Source: Paracoccus alkanivorans | GTDB lineage: Bacteria; Pseudomonadota; Alphaproteobacteria; Rhodobacterales; Rhodobacteraceae | Length of the DNA stretch: 64,000 nt | NCBI RefSeq assembly: GCF_003697785.1 | Contig: NZ_QOKZ01000003.1 | Location: 124,001-188,000, forward strand | Reading direction: 5' to 3' | In this document: piece by piece, positions 19,978-27,748 of the stretch | Layout: the number at the start of each line of letters is the position of its first letter | Numbering within the stretch: position 1 is the first letter of the stretch | The notes under the pieces: model-generated | Seen by the model: the letters and a program-made list of their open reading frames with translations, nothing else | Told to the model about the DNA's origin: nothing | The model's database searches: none | Translations under genes and position numbers: made by a program

Positions 19978-20061
19978 GCCCGAGTGGCGGAATGGTAGAC
20001 GCAGCGGATTCAAAATCCGCCGGAGCAATCCATGCCGGTTCGAGTCCGGCCTCGGGTACCA
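19978..20061 (+). tRNA. tRNA-Leu (anticodon CAA)
   Basis: A complete class II tRNA. The acceptor stem GCCCGAG pairs with CTCGGGT, the anticodon loop TTCAAAA gives CAA, there is a variable arm, the T-loop reads GGTTCGAGTCC, and CCA is encoded at 20059-20061. Its 3' half is the left attachment site of the integrated element; the integrated copy restores the tRNA, so the gene stays intact. Confidence 0.97.
20017..20061 (+). repeat. Left attachment site core (attL)
   Basis: A 45-bp sequence identical to 37736-37780, lying in the 3' half of tRNA-Leu from the anticodon stem to CCA. Eight further bases (ATTCAAAA) also match just upstream, after a single T/C mismatch. Confidence 0.93.
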
Positions 20062-20120
20062 ACTGATTTCATTGATGTTTTCAGCATTCCGCATTATAAG
20101 TCCCTTTTGCTGCTCTAGGT

Positions 20121-20144
20121 TTGCTACACACACTTGCTACACTT
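20121..20144 (+). repeat. GCTACAC repeats, candidate integrase arm sites (left)
   Basis: TTGCTACAC occurs twice, at 20121-20129 and 20134-20142, spaced 13 bp, between attL and the integrase stop. GCTACAC recurs near attR at 37646-37652 and inverted at 37680-37686. Flanking repeats of this kind are typical arm-type binding sites of tyrosine recombinases. Confidence 0.5.
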
Positions 20145-21194
20145 TCACGTTCCATTTCCGTGCTGTTCTTCCCTCGATCTGCGGGTATGTGCGGCCTTTG
20201 AGAGCCGCTTCCGATTTGCCCGTTTCCGATAGTACGCGACCATTTCGGCGCTCTGATTGGTGATTGCCTGGATCTGTGCGTCGGTGCAGTCGGCCTCGGC
20301 AAGGCGCACGATGGCCAGCTTCCGAAGTCCATGCAGGGTATATTTCTGCGCCCGGTCCCCGAGGGTCTTGCGCCACGCGCGGAAAGCCTTCTCAATTGAG
20401 TCGTATCCGAGAGGCTGGGTAAGGTTCTTGGCCAGTACGTAGGCGCCGCGAACGGGCAGTTCTGCTAGATAGTTTCGAAGCTCATCCGGGCAGTAGACCT
20501 CGTATGTCTCGTTGCCCTTCTCATCCGTAACGAACATCCCGTCACCGACGAACTGGTCCCGGCGCATGTTGATCGCTGCATTGGGCCTCTGGCCGGTTCC
20601 GAGGATCAACTCGGCGGCAGTCCTCACCTTCTCCGGGGCCTCGGGCAGTTTGGCGACCATCCAGTCGGGCCAGTCCTCATATTCCCGCTGCCGGCCATAC
20701 AATTCGATCTTGTCGGCAACATTCTCGATCTTCCACCGAAGCTGATCCTTCGCGAAGTTCATGAGCAATCGGATCATCTGGATATAACGATCGGCCTTTC
20801 GGGGCGTGTCAGCATATTTCGCATGGATCGCCATGACGGCCTTGCGGGTCATAGAGGCCACAGGCTTGCCGCCGTTCTTCTCGGAGATCTCGTTCATCAC
20901 CCGGTCGTAATCAGGCTTGGTACTGGCGGCGAGCTTCCGATATTTCGCCGACGATTTGTAAGCGACGATCAACTCGTTCCATGTTTCCCTCGCCTTGGGC
21001 TTCACGGCCTCGGCTTTGCCGGTGCGGATATCCCAATAGGCATCCAAGAACTCCCGACTTTCCATATCTTCCGGCAAGGGTATCCAGCGCTCGCGGCGCT
21101 TGCCGTCCACAGTCCAGGTCTTGCGGAAATACGGCTCGACCTTGCCGCCCTTGCGCTCTTTCGTGACCAGATAGGGAAGATCAGGCTTTCTCAT
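20145..21194 (-). CDS. int: Tyrosine recombinase (phage-type integrase)
   Basis: A 349-residue integrase. Residues about 65-165 form the core-binding (SAM-like) domain. The catalytic part shows Arg in GTGQRPNAA (Arg203), the H-x-x-R box LHGLRK (His288, Arg291) and the nucleophile region MVAYYRKR (Tyr321 or Tyr322). The usual second His/Trp before the tyrosine appears replaced in TNQSAEM. It should catalyse recombination between the tRNA-Leu site and the element's att core. It ends 84 bp from the tRNA, reading toward it, and its start overlaps the excisionase-like gene by 4 bp. Confidence 0.93.
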   Translation of the reverse strand: MRKPDLPYLVTKERKGGKVEPYFRKTWTVDGKRRERWIPLPEDMESREFLDAYWDIRTGKAEAVKPKARETWNELIVAYKSSAKYRKLAASTKPDYDRVMNEISEKNGGKPVASMTRKAVMAIHAKYADTPRKADRYIQMIRLLMNFAKDQLRWKIENVADKIELYGRQREYEDWPDWMVAKLPEAPEKVRTAAELILGTGQRPNAAINMRRDQFVGDGMFVTDEKGNETYEVYCPDELRNYLAELPVRGAYVLAKNLTQPLGYDSIEKAFRAWRKTLGDRAQKYTLHGLRKLAIVRLAEADCTDAQIQAITNQSAEMVAYYRKRANRKRLSKAAHTRRSREEQHGNGT

Positions 21195-21400
21195 AGCTCG
21201 AACTCATCCACCGGCTTTGCGGCATCTCCATTGGCAATCCGACGCAGCATCTCCACCGACCACCGTTTTTCGCCGGGGATCAGTTCGATTCCGTCCGGTA
21301 GTCGGCCCGCATCAACAGCAGCGCGAAAAACGGCAGGCTTCAAATCCAGAAGCTTTGCCGCTTTCACCTCGCCAACAGATATAGGGGTCAAAGAAACCAT
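21191..21400 (-). CDS. Small DNA-binding protein, probable excisionase
   Basis: A 69-residue protein overlapping the integrase start by 4 bp. The segment VGEVKAAKLLDLKPAVFRAAVDAGRLP reads as a MerR/excisionase-type winged helix: alanine-rich helix, turn, recognition helix, then a wing near GEKRWSVEML. Its size and position immediately upstream of int are those of Xis/AlpA-type directionality factors. No catalytic function is expected; it would bend DNA at att. Confidence 0.65.
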   Translation of the reverse strand: MVSLTPISVGEVKAAKLLDLKPAVFRAAVDAGRLPDGIELIPGEKRWSVEMLRRIANGDAAKPVDEFEL

Positions 21401-21451
21401 CGTTTTCCTATTGCTTGGGAAAAGCCCCGACCGAAGCCGGGGCGATCAGGG

Positions 21452-21961
21452 TCAGGCGGCATCCTTTATCTTGGCGGCGGTGTCGCCCAATGCGATGTCC
21501 GCGACCAGAGCGCGAGCCTCGGCCCATGCCTCGCCATCATAATCAAGGCAGGTATGACCGCCGAAGCTGTGGCCGACCTCCATCTTGATTGCCATGTCCT
21601 GCGCCGTCAGGGAAGGCAGAGCGTGTAGCTCGATCTCGATCTGCCTCAACGTATCATAATGCGGCAGATCGTCCTGGCCTGAACCAGCGGCGGACTCGAA
21701 TATCGCGTACGCGGACATGTATTCTCGGTATTTCTTCACAACTGGGGTTTCGTCCGGGACCGTCCGCACCTCGTCGGCGATAGCCCTAAGCTGGCTATCT
21801 ACATCCCGGATGATGTCAGTGATCTTGTCGGCGCCGTAACTCAGATGCGGGTATTCCCGGCAGAGCATAACAAGCGCGTCATGCAGCAACTCGCCCTGCA
21901 TAAGCGCCTCGTCCAGCCGTTCCGAAGTATCGTTGATCTTGTGAATGAGTTCCCGGCTCAT
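21452..21961 (-). CDS. Hypothetical phage early protein
   Basis: A 169-residue soluble protein I do not recognise. The N-terminal 75 residues are predicted helical with heptad-like spacing (INDTSERLDEALMQGELLHDAL), the middle is acidic, and the end contains HSFGGHTCLDYDGEAWAEARAL. No catalytic motif is evident. Its start overlaps the preceding gene's stop in an ATGA junction, so it belongs to the leftward early operon leading to xis and int. Confidence 0.65.
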   Translation of the reverse strand: MSRELIHKINDTSERLDEALMQGELLHDALVMLCREYPHLSYGADKITDIIRDVDSQLRAIADEVRTVPDETPVVKKYREYMSAYAIFESAAGSGQDDLPHYDTLRQIEIELHALPSLTAQDMAIKMEVGHSFGGHTCLDYDGEAWAEARALVADIALGDTAAKIKDAA

Positions 21962-22167
21962 GCTGCGGCCTCCTCTTTCGGCAGGCGGGCGCTGTCCAAG
22001 TTGTCATTCAGCGACGCCGCCATTTCCGCCGCGATAACGATCAGCGTCCTTTGCGCTTCCTCGGCGATGTTTTCGGAATTGAGCCGTTCAACAGCGTCCA
22101 GAACATAATGCAGACGCATTGCGAGGGTTTGCTGTTCGGCGATGTAGTTGTACATGCTCAAGTTCAT
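21958..22167 (-). CDS. Hypothetical small phage early protein
   Basis: A 69-residue, mostly helical protein (MNLSMYNYIAEQQTLAMRLHYVLDAVE) of unknown role. It is coupled by 4-bp overlaps to genes on both sides (21958-21961 and 22164-22167), which supports its being real. Confidence 0.6.
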   Translation of the reverse strand: MNLSMYNYIAEQQTLAMRLHYVLDAVERLNSENIAEEAQRTLIVIAAEMAASLNDNLDSARLPKEEAAA

Positions 22168-22466
22168 GTCCGTGTCTCCTTCGCAGCGTTGTGCGCGGTC
22201 ATGACCAGCTCCTTCTCGTTGCCGAGCCAGAACCAGTCCAAGCTCAGGCCGGTCTCGACAGCGTAGCCAAGCAGCTCGTCGCTGAATGTCCAGCCGTCAC
22301 CCTGATCGGCAAGAATGAACTCGGGTGGCGTCGTGCCGGTCCACTCAGAGAACAGCGCCAGCCTGTCCATTGCGCCGTGGGGTATACGGGGCCCCTGCTC
22401 ACCGCGGTAAGAGATCCGGAAAACGCGGTGCCGCGTAACCTCCGGCTCGTTGACTATGATCTTCAT
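22164..22466 (-). CDS. Hypothetical phage early protein
   Basis: A 100-residue protein, unrecognised. It contains FSEWTGTTPPEFILADQGDGW and several aromatic residues near GLSLDWFWLGNE; the latter pattern occurs in small phage regulatory or host-takeover proteins, but I cannot name a family. A GGAAGGAAGG ribosome site precedes the ATG at 22466, 13 bp after the Arc-like gene. Confidence 0.6.
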   Translation of the reverse strand: MKIIVNEPEVTRHRVFRISYRGEQGPRIPHGAMDRLALFSEWTGTTPPEFILADQGDGWTFSDELLGYAVETGLSLDWFWLGNEKELVMTAHNAAKETRT

Positions 22467-22479
22467 CCTTCCTCTCCTT

Positions 22480-22626
22480 TCACTGGGCTTCGGCCCGCTC
22501 CATCCGTTCCCGGACAGCGCGGATCACTTCACTGTTCTGGCTGCTGCCGTTCTTTGCAGCCTGTTCCGCCAGCCACGCCTTCACATCGACGGGCAAGCGA
22601 AGGGGAAATGAAGTCTTCACTTCCAT
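22480..22626 (-). CDS. Arc-like ribbon-helix-helix DNA-binding protein
   Basis: A 48-residue gene, easily missed because of its size. The translated protein, MEVKTSFPLRLPVDVKAWL and so on, has the beta strand TSFPLRLP, helix A VDVKAWLAEQAAKNG and helix B SQNSEVIRAVRERME, a textbook Arc/MetJ ribbon-helix-helix. GGAG lies 9 bp before the ATG. It is the first gene of the leftward operon and directly abuts the palindromic control region, so it probably regulates that promoter as a dimer of dimers. Confidence 0.8.
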   Translation of the reverse strand: MEVKTSFPLRLPVDVKAWLAEQAAKNGSSQNSEVIRAVRERMERAEAQ

Positions 22627-22736
22627 GTTCCTATCTCCATTGTATATTAATGTTACTTCAAAGTGACATTACATGTGCAATTGATGTCAATCAAGAGTGA
22701 ATGTACTTGTTCCACTCAAGATGACAGGAGCAGTTC
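22627..22736. promoter_or_regulatory. AT-rich divergent control region with operator palindromes
   Basis: These 110 bp separate two divergent genes for ribbon-helix-helix-type proteins. AATGTTACTT (22649-22658) and AAGTGACATT (22661-22670) form a 10-bp inverted repeat with one mismatch and a 2-bp centre. A looser dyad pairs TGTCA...GAGTG (from 22686) with CACTC...TGACA (to 22726). I could not place convincing -35/-10 pairs. This is the likely switch region of the element. Confidence 0.6.
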
Positions 22737-23177
22737 ATGGCGAAGGAACCAGACGAAGAACAAAGCACGGGACATGAGAATGTCCGGCGCGTGTATGCAC
22801 TGCCCGCTGAAATGGTTGAACGCATTACGCAATTTCAGCGTGAAAAGGGCTTGTCGTCCGAAGTTGAGGCAGCGCGTAGGTTGCTCGATGAAGCCCTGAA
22901 AAGCCGTGACAACATAGATTCCATCATCAACCGACTGTTAGCCAAGCTTGGCCAAATTAAGATTGCTTCTGAGGCAGCCCGCGATGTTCTCATAGGGCAC
23001 CCCCTCGTGGCGGCGCTCAGTTTTGGCGATGAGTCGGTAACCTTCACTTTGAAAAGCAATGACAAAGCGACAGTATTTGAAAGCGGCTATGTCATAATAG
23101 GCGACAAAGGCAATGAGTGGGTGCAAAAAGATAAGAATAACCCCTATGCCGGTGGACATAGGGAAATACCCTTCTAG
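22737..23177 (+). CDS. Ribbon-helix-helix-like regulator, divergent from the early operon
   Basis: A 146-residue protein. After an acidic start, NVRRVYALPAEMVERITQFQREKG and EVEAARRLLDEAL read as strand-helix-helix of an RHH domain (about 15-60). The remaining C-terminal region (about 75-146), with FGDESVTFTLKSNDKATVFESGYVIIG, is mainly beta and could be a sensor or oligomerisation domain. ATG at 22737 follows GACAGGAG. With no CI/Cro-type repressor in the element, this is the best candidate for lysogeny control, opposing the Arc-like protein; that role is inference. Confidence 0.6.
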   Translation: MAKEPDEEQSTGHENVRRVYALPAEMVERITQFQREKGLSSEVEAARRLLDEALKSRDNIDSIINRLLAKLGQIKIASEAARDVLIGHPLVAALSFGDESVTFTLKSNDKATVFESGYVIIGDKGNEWVQKDKNNPYAGGHREIPF

Positions 23178-23275
23178 TCTGACGACCTGACGTTACAGGG
23201 CTGTTACCTCTCTTCGCCCTACCCCTAGCAGAATCGATGCATCGTGCTATATTGAGTTTCATAGAGAGGATGAAC

Positions 23276-23482
23276 ATGACCACGCGTTTCGCAATGAACT
23301 TCACGGGCGGCCATCAGAAACGCCCCGTAAGATCGCGTCGCATAGGCGGCGTGAAGCGTGCGACGTATGCTAACCTCACGATCGAAGCGATTGACGAATC
23401 GCTCGAAGATGCTCGGTTGAACGCGATTGCCGATGAACGGGCCGATGGCCCCTTCGTTCGGGTGTCGCTGGATGACCTATAA
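23276..23482 (+). CDS. Antitoxin of a RelE/ParE-type toxin-antitoxin pair
   Basis: A 68-residue basic-to-acidic protein: a positively charged first half (HQKRPVRSRRIGGVKRATYANL) and an acidic helix SLEDARLNAIADERAD near the end, the usual layout of a DNA-binding antitoxin with a toxin-wrapping C-terminus. The ATG at 23276 is preferred over one at 23270 because AGAGG is then correctly spaced. It overlaps the toxin gene by 11 bp. Confidence 0.65.
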   Translation: MTTRFAMNFTGGHQKRPVRSRRIGGVKRATYANLTIEAIDESLEDARLNAIADERADGPFVRVSLDDL

Positions 23483-23777
23483 CTTAGACTTCCATGAAAA
23501 AGCACTCAAGGAATGGCGCGCACTCGATGCAACGGTGCGCGAACGCCTCAAGCGCAAGCTGGCCGAACGCCTGGAAGAGCCGCGCGTCGAAGCTGACAAA
23601 CTCAGCGGACAGCCGGATCGCTACAAGATTAAGCTGAAAAAGCCCGGCCTGCGGCTGGTCTATCAGGTATTCGATGACAGGTTGGTGGTCGCCGTTATTG
23701 CGGTTGGCAAGAGAGAACGAAGCGCCGTTTACGAGAAAGCCTCAGGACGGTTCTACCTACCACCAGAAGACGAATAG
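23472..23777 (+). CDS. RelE/ParE-superfamily toxin
   Basis: A 101-residue protein with the family pattern YNLDFHEKALKEWRALDATVRERLKRKLAERL, then the beta-sheet core DRYKIKLKKPGLRLVYQVFDDRLVVAVIAVGKRER. The RLVYQV and VIAVGKRE strands are characteristic of RelE-type ribosome-dependent mRNA interferases. Start ATG 23472 overlaps the antitoxin stop. In prophages such pairs stabilise the element or block competing phages. Confidence 0.85.
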   Translation: MTYNLDFHEKALKEWRALDATVRERLKRKLAERLEEPRVEADKLSGQPDRYKIKLKKPGLRLVYQVFDDRLVVAVIAVGKRERSAVYEKASGRFYLPPEDE

Positions 23778-23847
23778 CCCGTTTTGCCTTGCTTTTGTGC
23801 GGCGAATAGGCGAATTTCCGCCTAACATTTGCGCAACGACGAATCAC

Positions 23848-24345
23848 ATGACATTTATTCCTTCCGATCAACTCTTAAACGATCCCGTGCGAGTTAACGT
23901 ACTAGCGAACGACAAGGAGCACATCGCACGTGTATTGATCGGACAAGATGATCATACGGAGGAAGTATACAGCGCGGTTGTCACACTGATTTCGCAACCA
24001 CAACTTCCTGCCGGAACGCTAGAATTGATGTTCGGAATTGTTGTGTATGATCCGGAACTTAGTGAACCTGAGTGGATAAATGATGGGGAAGCAACAAAAA
24101 GGTTTCTAAAGGATGAGGATCGCGTTGCCGTGCTTGAGTGCATATGTTCGATGGCAGTTGAAGTTGCGCGAGCAGCAGATCCCAGCGTTATCACTTTCGT
24201 AACATCTGTGCCGTATCTTCCGCAGAAAGCGTTGACGAAGTATGGTTACATATGCAAGGCCTTGAGAGGCGTAGGGTACTTTGGCGGTCGTGGGAATGAG
24301 TACCTAGGCAGTCATGTTTGGATGCTTGAGAAGCGCCAAGGATAG
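23848..24345 (+). CDS. Low-GC hypothetical protein in the accessory island
   Basis: A 165-residue cytoplasmic protein I cannot assign. The ATG at 23848 (MTFIPSDQLLND) is the first plausible start after the toxin; earlier in-frame codons overlap the toxin in another frame. GC is about 45-50 percent in the lines I counted, far below the window average. Its features are mixed alpha/beta character, two cysteines (LECICSMA) and a glycine-rich segment VGYFGGRGNEYLGSH near the end. Its place behind a toxin-antitoxin pair suggests a cargo gene, possibly defence or superinfection exclusion, without direct evidence. Confidence 0.6.
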   Translation: MTFIPSDQLLNDPVRVNVLANDKEHIARVLIGQDDHTEEVYSAVVTLISQPQLPAGTLELMFGIVVYDPELSEPEWINDGEATKRFLKDEDRVAVLECICSMAVEVARAADPSVITFVTSVPYLPQKALTKYGYICKALRGVGYFGGRGNEYLGSHVWMLEKRQG

Positions 24346-24405
24346 GAACTTTACGCCAATGGAAGGGTTATGTAGGCCAATGCCGGCCATTTCAGGAGTG
24401 ACAAA

Positions 24406-24594
24406 ATGAGCACACCCCCACTTAACCGCGATCAGCAGATTGAGCTGATGGTGAATGCTGCTGAGCGCCACGCTGCGCAAACTGCGCGGTGGATGGGTAA
24501 TGCTCAGATTCAAGCCGTTCTGCGATCGAACGCCAATGGTGGGTCGGACGACACTTATGAGCAGAGCACCAAATCACTCGCAAAGTGCGCTTGA
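24406..24594 (+). CDS. Small hypothetical protein
   Basis: A 62-residue protein, MSTPPLNRDQQIELMVNAAE and onward, mostly helical and polar, with no recognisable domain. A clear CAGGAGTGACAAA ribosome site precedes it, and it is the last plus-strand gene before the terminator at 24626. Confidence 0.5.
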   Translation: MSTPPLNRDQQIELMVNAAERHAAQTARWMGNAQIQAVLRSNANGGSDDTYEQSTKSLAKCA

Positions 24595-24625
24595 TTTTCT
24601 ATAAAGCACTAATAATGCTGTATTG

Positions 24626-24651
24626 AAGCCCGCCTAGATTGGCGGGCTTTT
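24626..24651 (+). terminator. Rho-independent terminator closing the accessory island
   Basis: AAGCCCGCC with GGCGGGCTT around TAGATT, followed by a T run, 32 bp after the 62-residue gene. Confidence 0.8.
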
Positions 24652-24664
24652 CCGTGAAGACACT

Positions 24665-24886
24665 TTAGCGCCGAACTGTTTGCAAGACGGCTTTGCCGAG
24701 ATCGCCCCGCATCTGCGTGAGCAGGTAAATTTCACCCGCCTCGCCAAATTTCAGCGTATCGCCACGAGACATCGCTTCCGCGAATGTCCCGTATGACGCC
24801 GCCGGAATGATGAACGTCCTCGGATCGTGGCCTTGCACGTCCGTGATCTCTGCCGTGTCGCCGCCACTAAAGAATACCGTCGCCAT
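24665..24886 (-). CDS. Hypothetical small phage protein
   Basis: A 73-residue protein, MATVFFSGGDTAEITDVQGH and onward, with alternating beta character, unrecognised. A GGAGC ribosome site precedes the ATG. It is the last minus-strand gene of the structural block, separated from the tail-chaperone candidate by about 270 bp in which I see no convincing gene. Confidence 0.5.
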   Translation of the reverse strand: MATVFFSGGDTAEITDVQGHDPRTFIIPAASYGTFAEAMSRGDTLKFGEAGEIYLLTQMRGDLGKAVLQTVRR

Positions 24887-25154
24887 TGTAGCTCCTGTTG
24901 ATGCGTATGCCCTCCCGAGATCAACATACAGTATCGTTGCCGATTCGTTCTAGCAAAACCTTGAACAAGGACCGGGCAGCGCAGCCACCCGGCCCATGAC
25001 TGCCCCCGGTTTCACGCCGTGACAGTCTGCGCCACGCCCGCAGGAGAACAGGCCGCGCCTTGACGGGGTTTGGCCTTTCCTGAGCCGGGCACTCACCGTC
25101 TGATCCCAATGCGTTTGCGGGGGAAGCAGAGAAACCCCGCCGGGTGCATCAGCC

Positions 25155-25508
25155 CTAACTCACCGCGACATCGAACAAGGCCGCGCTCAGGGGTTGCTCG
25201 GATATCGGTGCGATCTTCTTGACGCCCTCGGGGGCATTGTTTCGCTGCATGGCGTGGTTCAGCCAGACATTGTCCAGGGCCATGATGATCTCGGCATGGT
25301 GCGGCTCGATCGGCACCCGCATGAGCTGTGACCAAGCGGCCATCGCCTCCCATGAGATCGGGTTCGGGCCGTGTTGATGCCATGAGCGGGCACGGGACAG
25401 AGCCTGGAAGGCGTCCAGCATCTCCCGGCCACCATCGGGCACGCGAGCCTTGCCGCCCGTGAGATGGGCTTTCAGGGCCTTGCAGAGGTTGGTTTTCAAG
25501 TTGCTCAT
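25155..25508 (-). CDS. Tail-assembly-chaperone-like phage protein
   Basis: A 117-residue protein. The central segment GPNPISWEAMAAWSQLMRVPIEPHHAEIIMALDNVWL matches the pattern of small phage tail-assembly chaperones, where an aromatic-rich stretch precedes an acidic helix that reads into a host of membrane-free tape-measure contacts. Its start (ATGATG, 25511 or 25508) overlaps the tape-measure stop. Such chaperones normally sit upstream of the tape measure and use a programmed frameshift; here the order is reversed and I see no slippery sequence. The family call is tentative. Confidence 0.45.
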   Translation of the reverse strand: MSNLKTNLCKALKAHLTGGKARVPDGGREMLDAFQALSRARSWHQHGPNPISWEAMAAWSQLMRVPIEPHHAEIIMALDNVWLNHAMQRNNAPEGVKKIAPISEQPLSAALFDVAVS

Positions 25509-27739
25509 CATGCGATCCTGTTTCCCCACTCTTTCTGGTTGCGCGTGAACCGGCCGAATGAGCCCTGATCATATCGGTTGATCCCGGCCTGAACGCCGCC
25601 CTGCACCCGCTTGTCCACGAAGGCTTGCAGGTTGCCGCTCTCATCGACGCCGACCGTGACATGCACGCCGACATCCTGCTTGCCGGATGGCTGCGGGGTT
25701 CCCTGCATGGCATTGGCCATCTGCGAGGCAGTCCAGTATCGCGCCGGGCCCGTGGCCTCGACCTCCGGGCCTTCCTCGCCCACCAGCCGGACGCCGCCGC
25801 TATGCATGCCACCCTTGGCGAAACGCGGTGTCAGCAGGCCACCAAGCCCGCTGGCAAGGCCACCCATGCCGGGTATCCCCATGATCGCGTTCATGAACTG
25901 GACCTTGGCGATCTCGGCCAGCAGTTGCAGAACCGCATCCTTGGCAGACATCGAGCCGTCGATGATCGATCCGAACATCTCGGCCAGGGCATCCTTGCCG
26001 CGCTGGCTCTGTTCCTCGATCTGGCGCATCTTGTCGGCGGCTTCCTCGGCCTCCATGCCCGCCGTCATGTAGCTCTCGGCCAGCTGGTCGATCTCGGCCT
26101 CCAGTTCGGGTGTGATCTCCTTGCCGGCCTGTTGCGCGGCGTGCAGCAGCTCGGCCTTGGTGCGGGCGAACTCCATCGCATCGCCCAGGTCACGCTCACC
26201 GGTTGCGGCAAGGACCAGTTGGGCGGCTTCGATCTGCAACGCTTGCGTCCGCTTCTTGATCGCCTCGGCCTCGCGCTGATAGTCATCGGCTTTCGGGCGG
26301 CTCGATCCACCACCACCGCGACGTCCCGACCTGCCCCGGGAACCACCGCCAGAACCGCCAGCAGTGCCACCGGCCGGGAAATCTGCGGTGCTGACCGGCT
26401 CGGCATCCGCAGGCATGGGCGGCGGGGAATAGCTGGTAATGCCTGTGCCGGTATCCGACATGTCATGAACGGGCGTCCCGTCAGGCCGCAGCCCGGCGAC
26501 AAAGCGGGGCAGGCTCGCGGCCTCGGCTCGAAGGGCTGCCAATTCGGCTCGAACCTCACGTATTCTGGCAATTGAGTCGGTATTGTCGAAACCGAGCTGG
26601 GTGTTTTTCTCGATGCTGGCTTGTAGGGTTTCAATCTCGCGTTCCAGCAGGTCGATCTTCTTCTCTGCCTCGCGGATATCGGGATTGACGATCTGTCCGC
26701 CCTCGGTGATGCCCATGGCCTCGTTCAGGTCCCGGAAGGTCTGGGCTTCGGCCATCTGCCGCAACCAGCCTGCCGCAGCTTCCTCGGCCTCGCCGAAAGC
26801 CTCCGCGATGGATTGGATTTGTGAGACGAAGCCGGCGGCGTCGAAACGATCCAGCCCATTCGAGAGATCACCGAGGATCCGGGCAAGCCCGGCACTGGCG
26901 CCGGATGCCTGATCGAACTCGCCGACCACGGTCACAAGGCTGTTGCCGATCCGGGTCATTGCCTGCCCGACAGTCGTTTGCGAGTTCTCGGCCTGCCGCT
27001 GCAATTCGACCGATCCGACCTCGAAGGCGCGGAAGAATGCCTTGCTGGATACCTCGCCACCAACCACCAGCTTGCGCAGCTCGGCCACAGAGCCGTTCGC
27101 CTCTTTCAGCCCCCGCGCGACCGCCTGCGCGATCGTGGGCGTGCCTTCCAGGATGGAGTTGAATTCCTCGGCCCGGACGATCCCGCCCCCGAGCGCCTGG
27201 GACAGTTGTAAGAGCGATCCGCTGGCAGCCGTGGCGTCGGTCCCGGCCACCTTGAGGGCAACGGCGATATTGTCGGTGAAGGACAGCAATTCCTCGGAGG
27301 AAACGCCAAGTTCGTTCTGGGTCAGGGACAGCTTGCTATAGAGGTCCACCAGCGCATTGATCGGGGTCGAGTTCCGCTGTGCCGATGCGAACAGCCGCTC
27401 ATAGACGCGGGTCAGCTCCCCGCCCTCAAGCCCGGCCACGCGCAGGCTGTTCGCCATCGAGGTCGCCGCGTCCGCAAGCCGGTTGTATCCCTGCACCCCT
27501 CGCGCGACAGCGAAGGCCGCACCGAAGGCACCGATGCGCGCCGCCGTGGTTGCCAGCGCCCGGTTGATCGCCGTGGTGGAGCGGATCATATCGGCTTCCA
27601 TCGCACGGGTGGCGGATCGGGACCGGTTCCGCAGGCCGGTATAAGTCTTGGTGCCGCGTTGCTCGGCCTGCCGCATCCGCTTTTCAAATTCGGTAATGCG
27701 GGCTTCCAGCATCACCACAAGGCGTTCGTCTACAGCCAT
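25508..27739 (-). CDS. Phage tape measure protein
   Basis: A 743-residue protein with the tape-measure plan. The N-terminal coiled coil begins VDERLVVMLEARITEFEKRMRQAE. The conserved segment LSLTQNELGVSSEELLSFTDN to GIVRAEEFNSILEGTPTIAQAVARGLK (about 130-215) is typical of siphophage tape measures. A glycine/serine-rich linker (about 455-475), a second helical part and the conserved C-terminus follow. Tape measure length sets tail length; at about 0.15 nm per residue this suggests a tail near 110 nm, a rule-of-thumb estimate. It follows the large terminase by 9 bp. Confidence 0.9.
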   Translation of the reverse strand: MAVDERLVVMLEARITEFEKRMRQAEQRGTKTYTGLRNRSRSATRAMEADMIRSTTAINRALATTAARIGAFGAAFAVARGVQGYNRLADAATSMANSLRVAGLEGGELTRVYERLFASAQRNSTPINALVDLYSKLSLTQNELGVSSEELLSFTDNIAVALKVAGTDATAASGSLLQLSQALGGGIVRAEEFNSILEGTPTIAQAVARGLKEANGSVAELRKLVVGGEVSSKAFFRAFEVGSVELQRQAENSQTTVGQAMTRIGNSLVTVVGEFDQASGASAGLARILGDLSNGLDRFDAAGFVSQIQSIAEAFGEAEEAAAGWLRQMAEAQTFRDLNEAMGITEGGQIVNPDIREAEKKIDLLEREIETLQASIEKNTQLGFDNTDSIARIREVRAELAALRAEAASLPRFVAGLRPDGTPVHDMSDTGTGITSYSPPPMPADAEPVSTADFPAGGTAGGSGGGSRGRSGRRGGGGSSRPKADDYQREAEAIKKRTQALQIEAAQLVLAATGERDLGDAMEFARTKAELLHAAQQAGKEITPELEAEIDQLAESYMTAGMEAEEAADKMRQIEEQSQRGKDALAEMFGSIIDGSMSAKDAVLQLLAEIAKVQFMNAIMGIPGMGGLASGLGGLLTPRFAKGGMHSGGVRLVGEEGPEVEATGPARYWTASQMANAMQGTPQPSGKQDVGVHVTVGVDESGNLQAFVDKRVQGGVQAGINRYDQGSFGRFTRNQKEWGNRIA

Positions 27740-27748
27740 TTCGGCCTC

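Noticed and set aside
24921..25109. 62-codon minus-strand frame between small phage genes
   Set aside because: It needs a TTG start, has an Arg-rich composition typical of shadow frames and no ribosome site.
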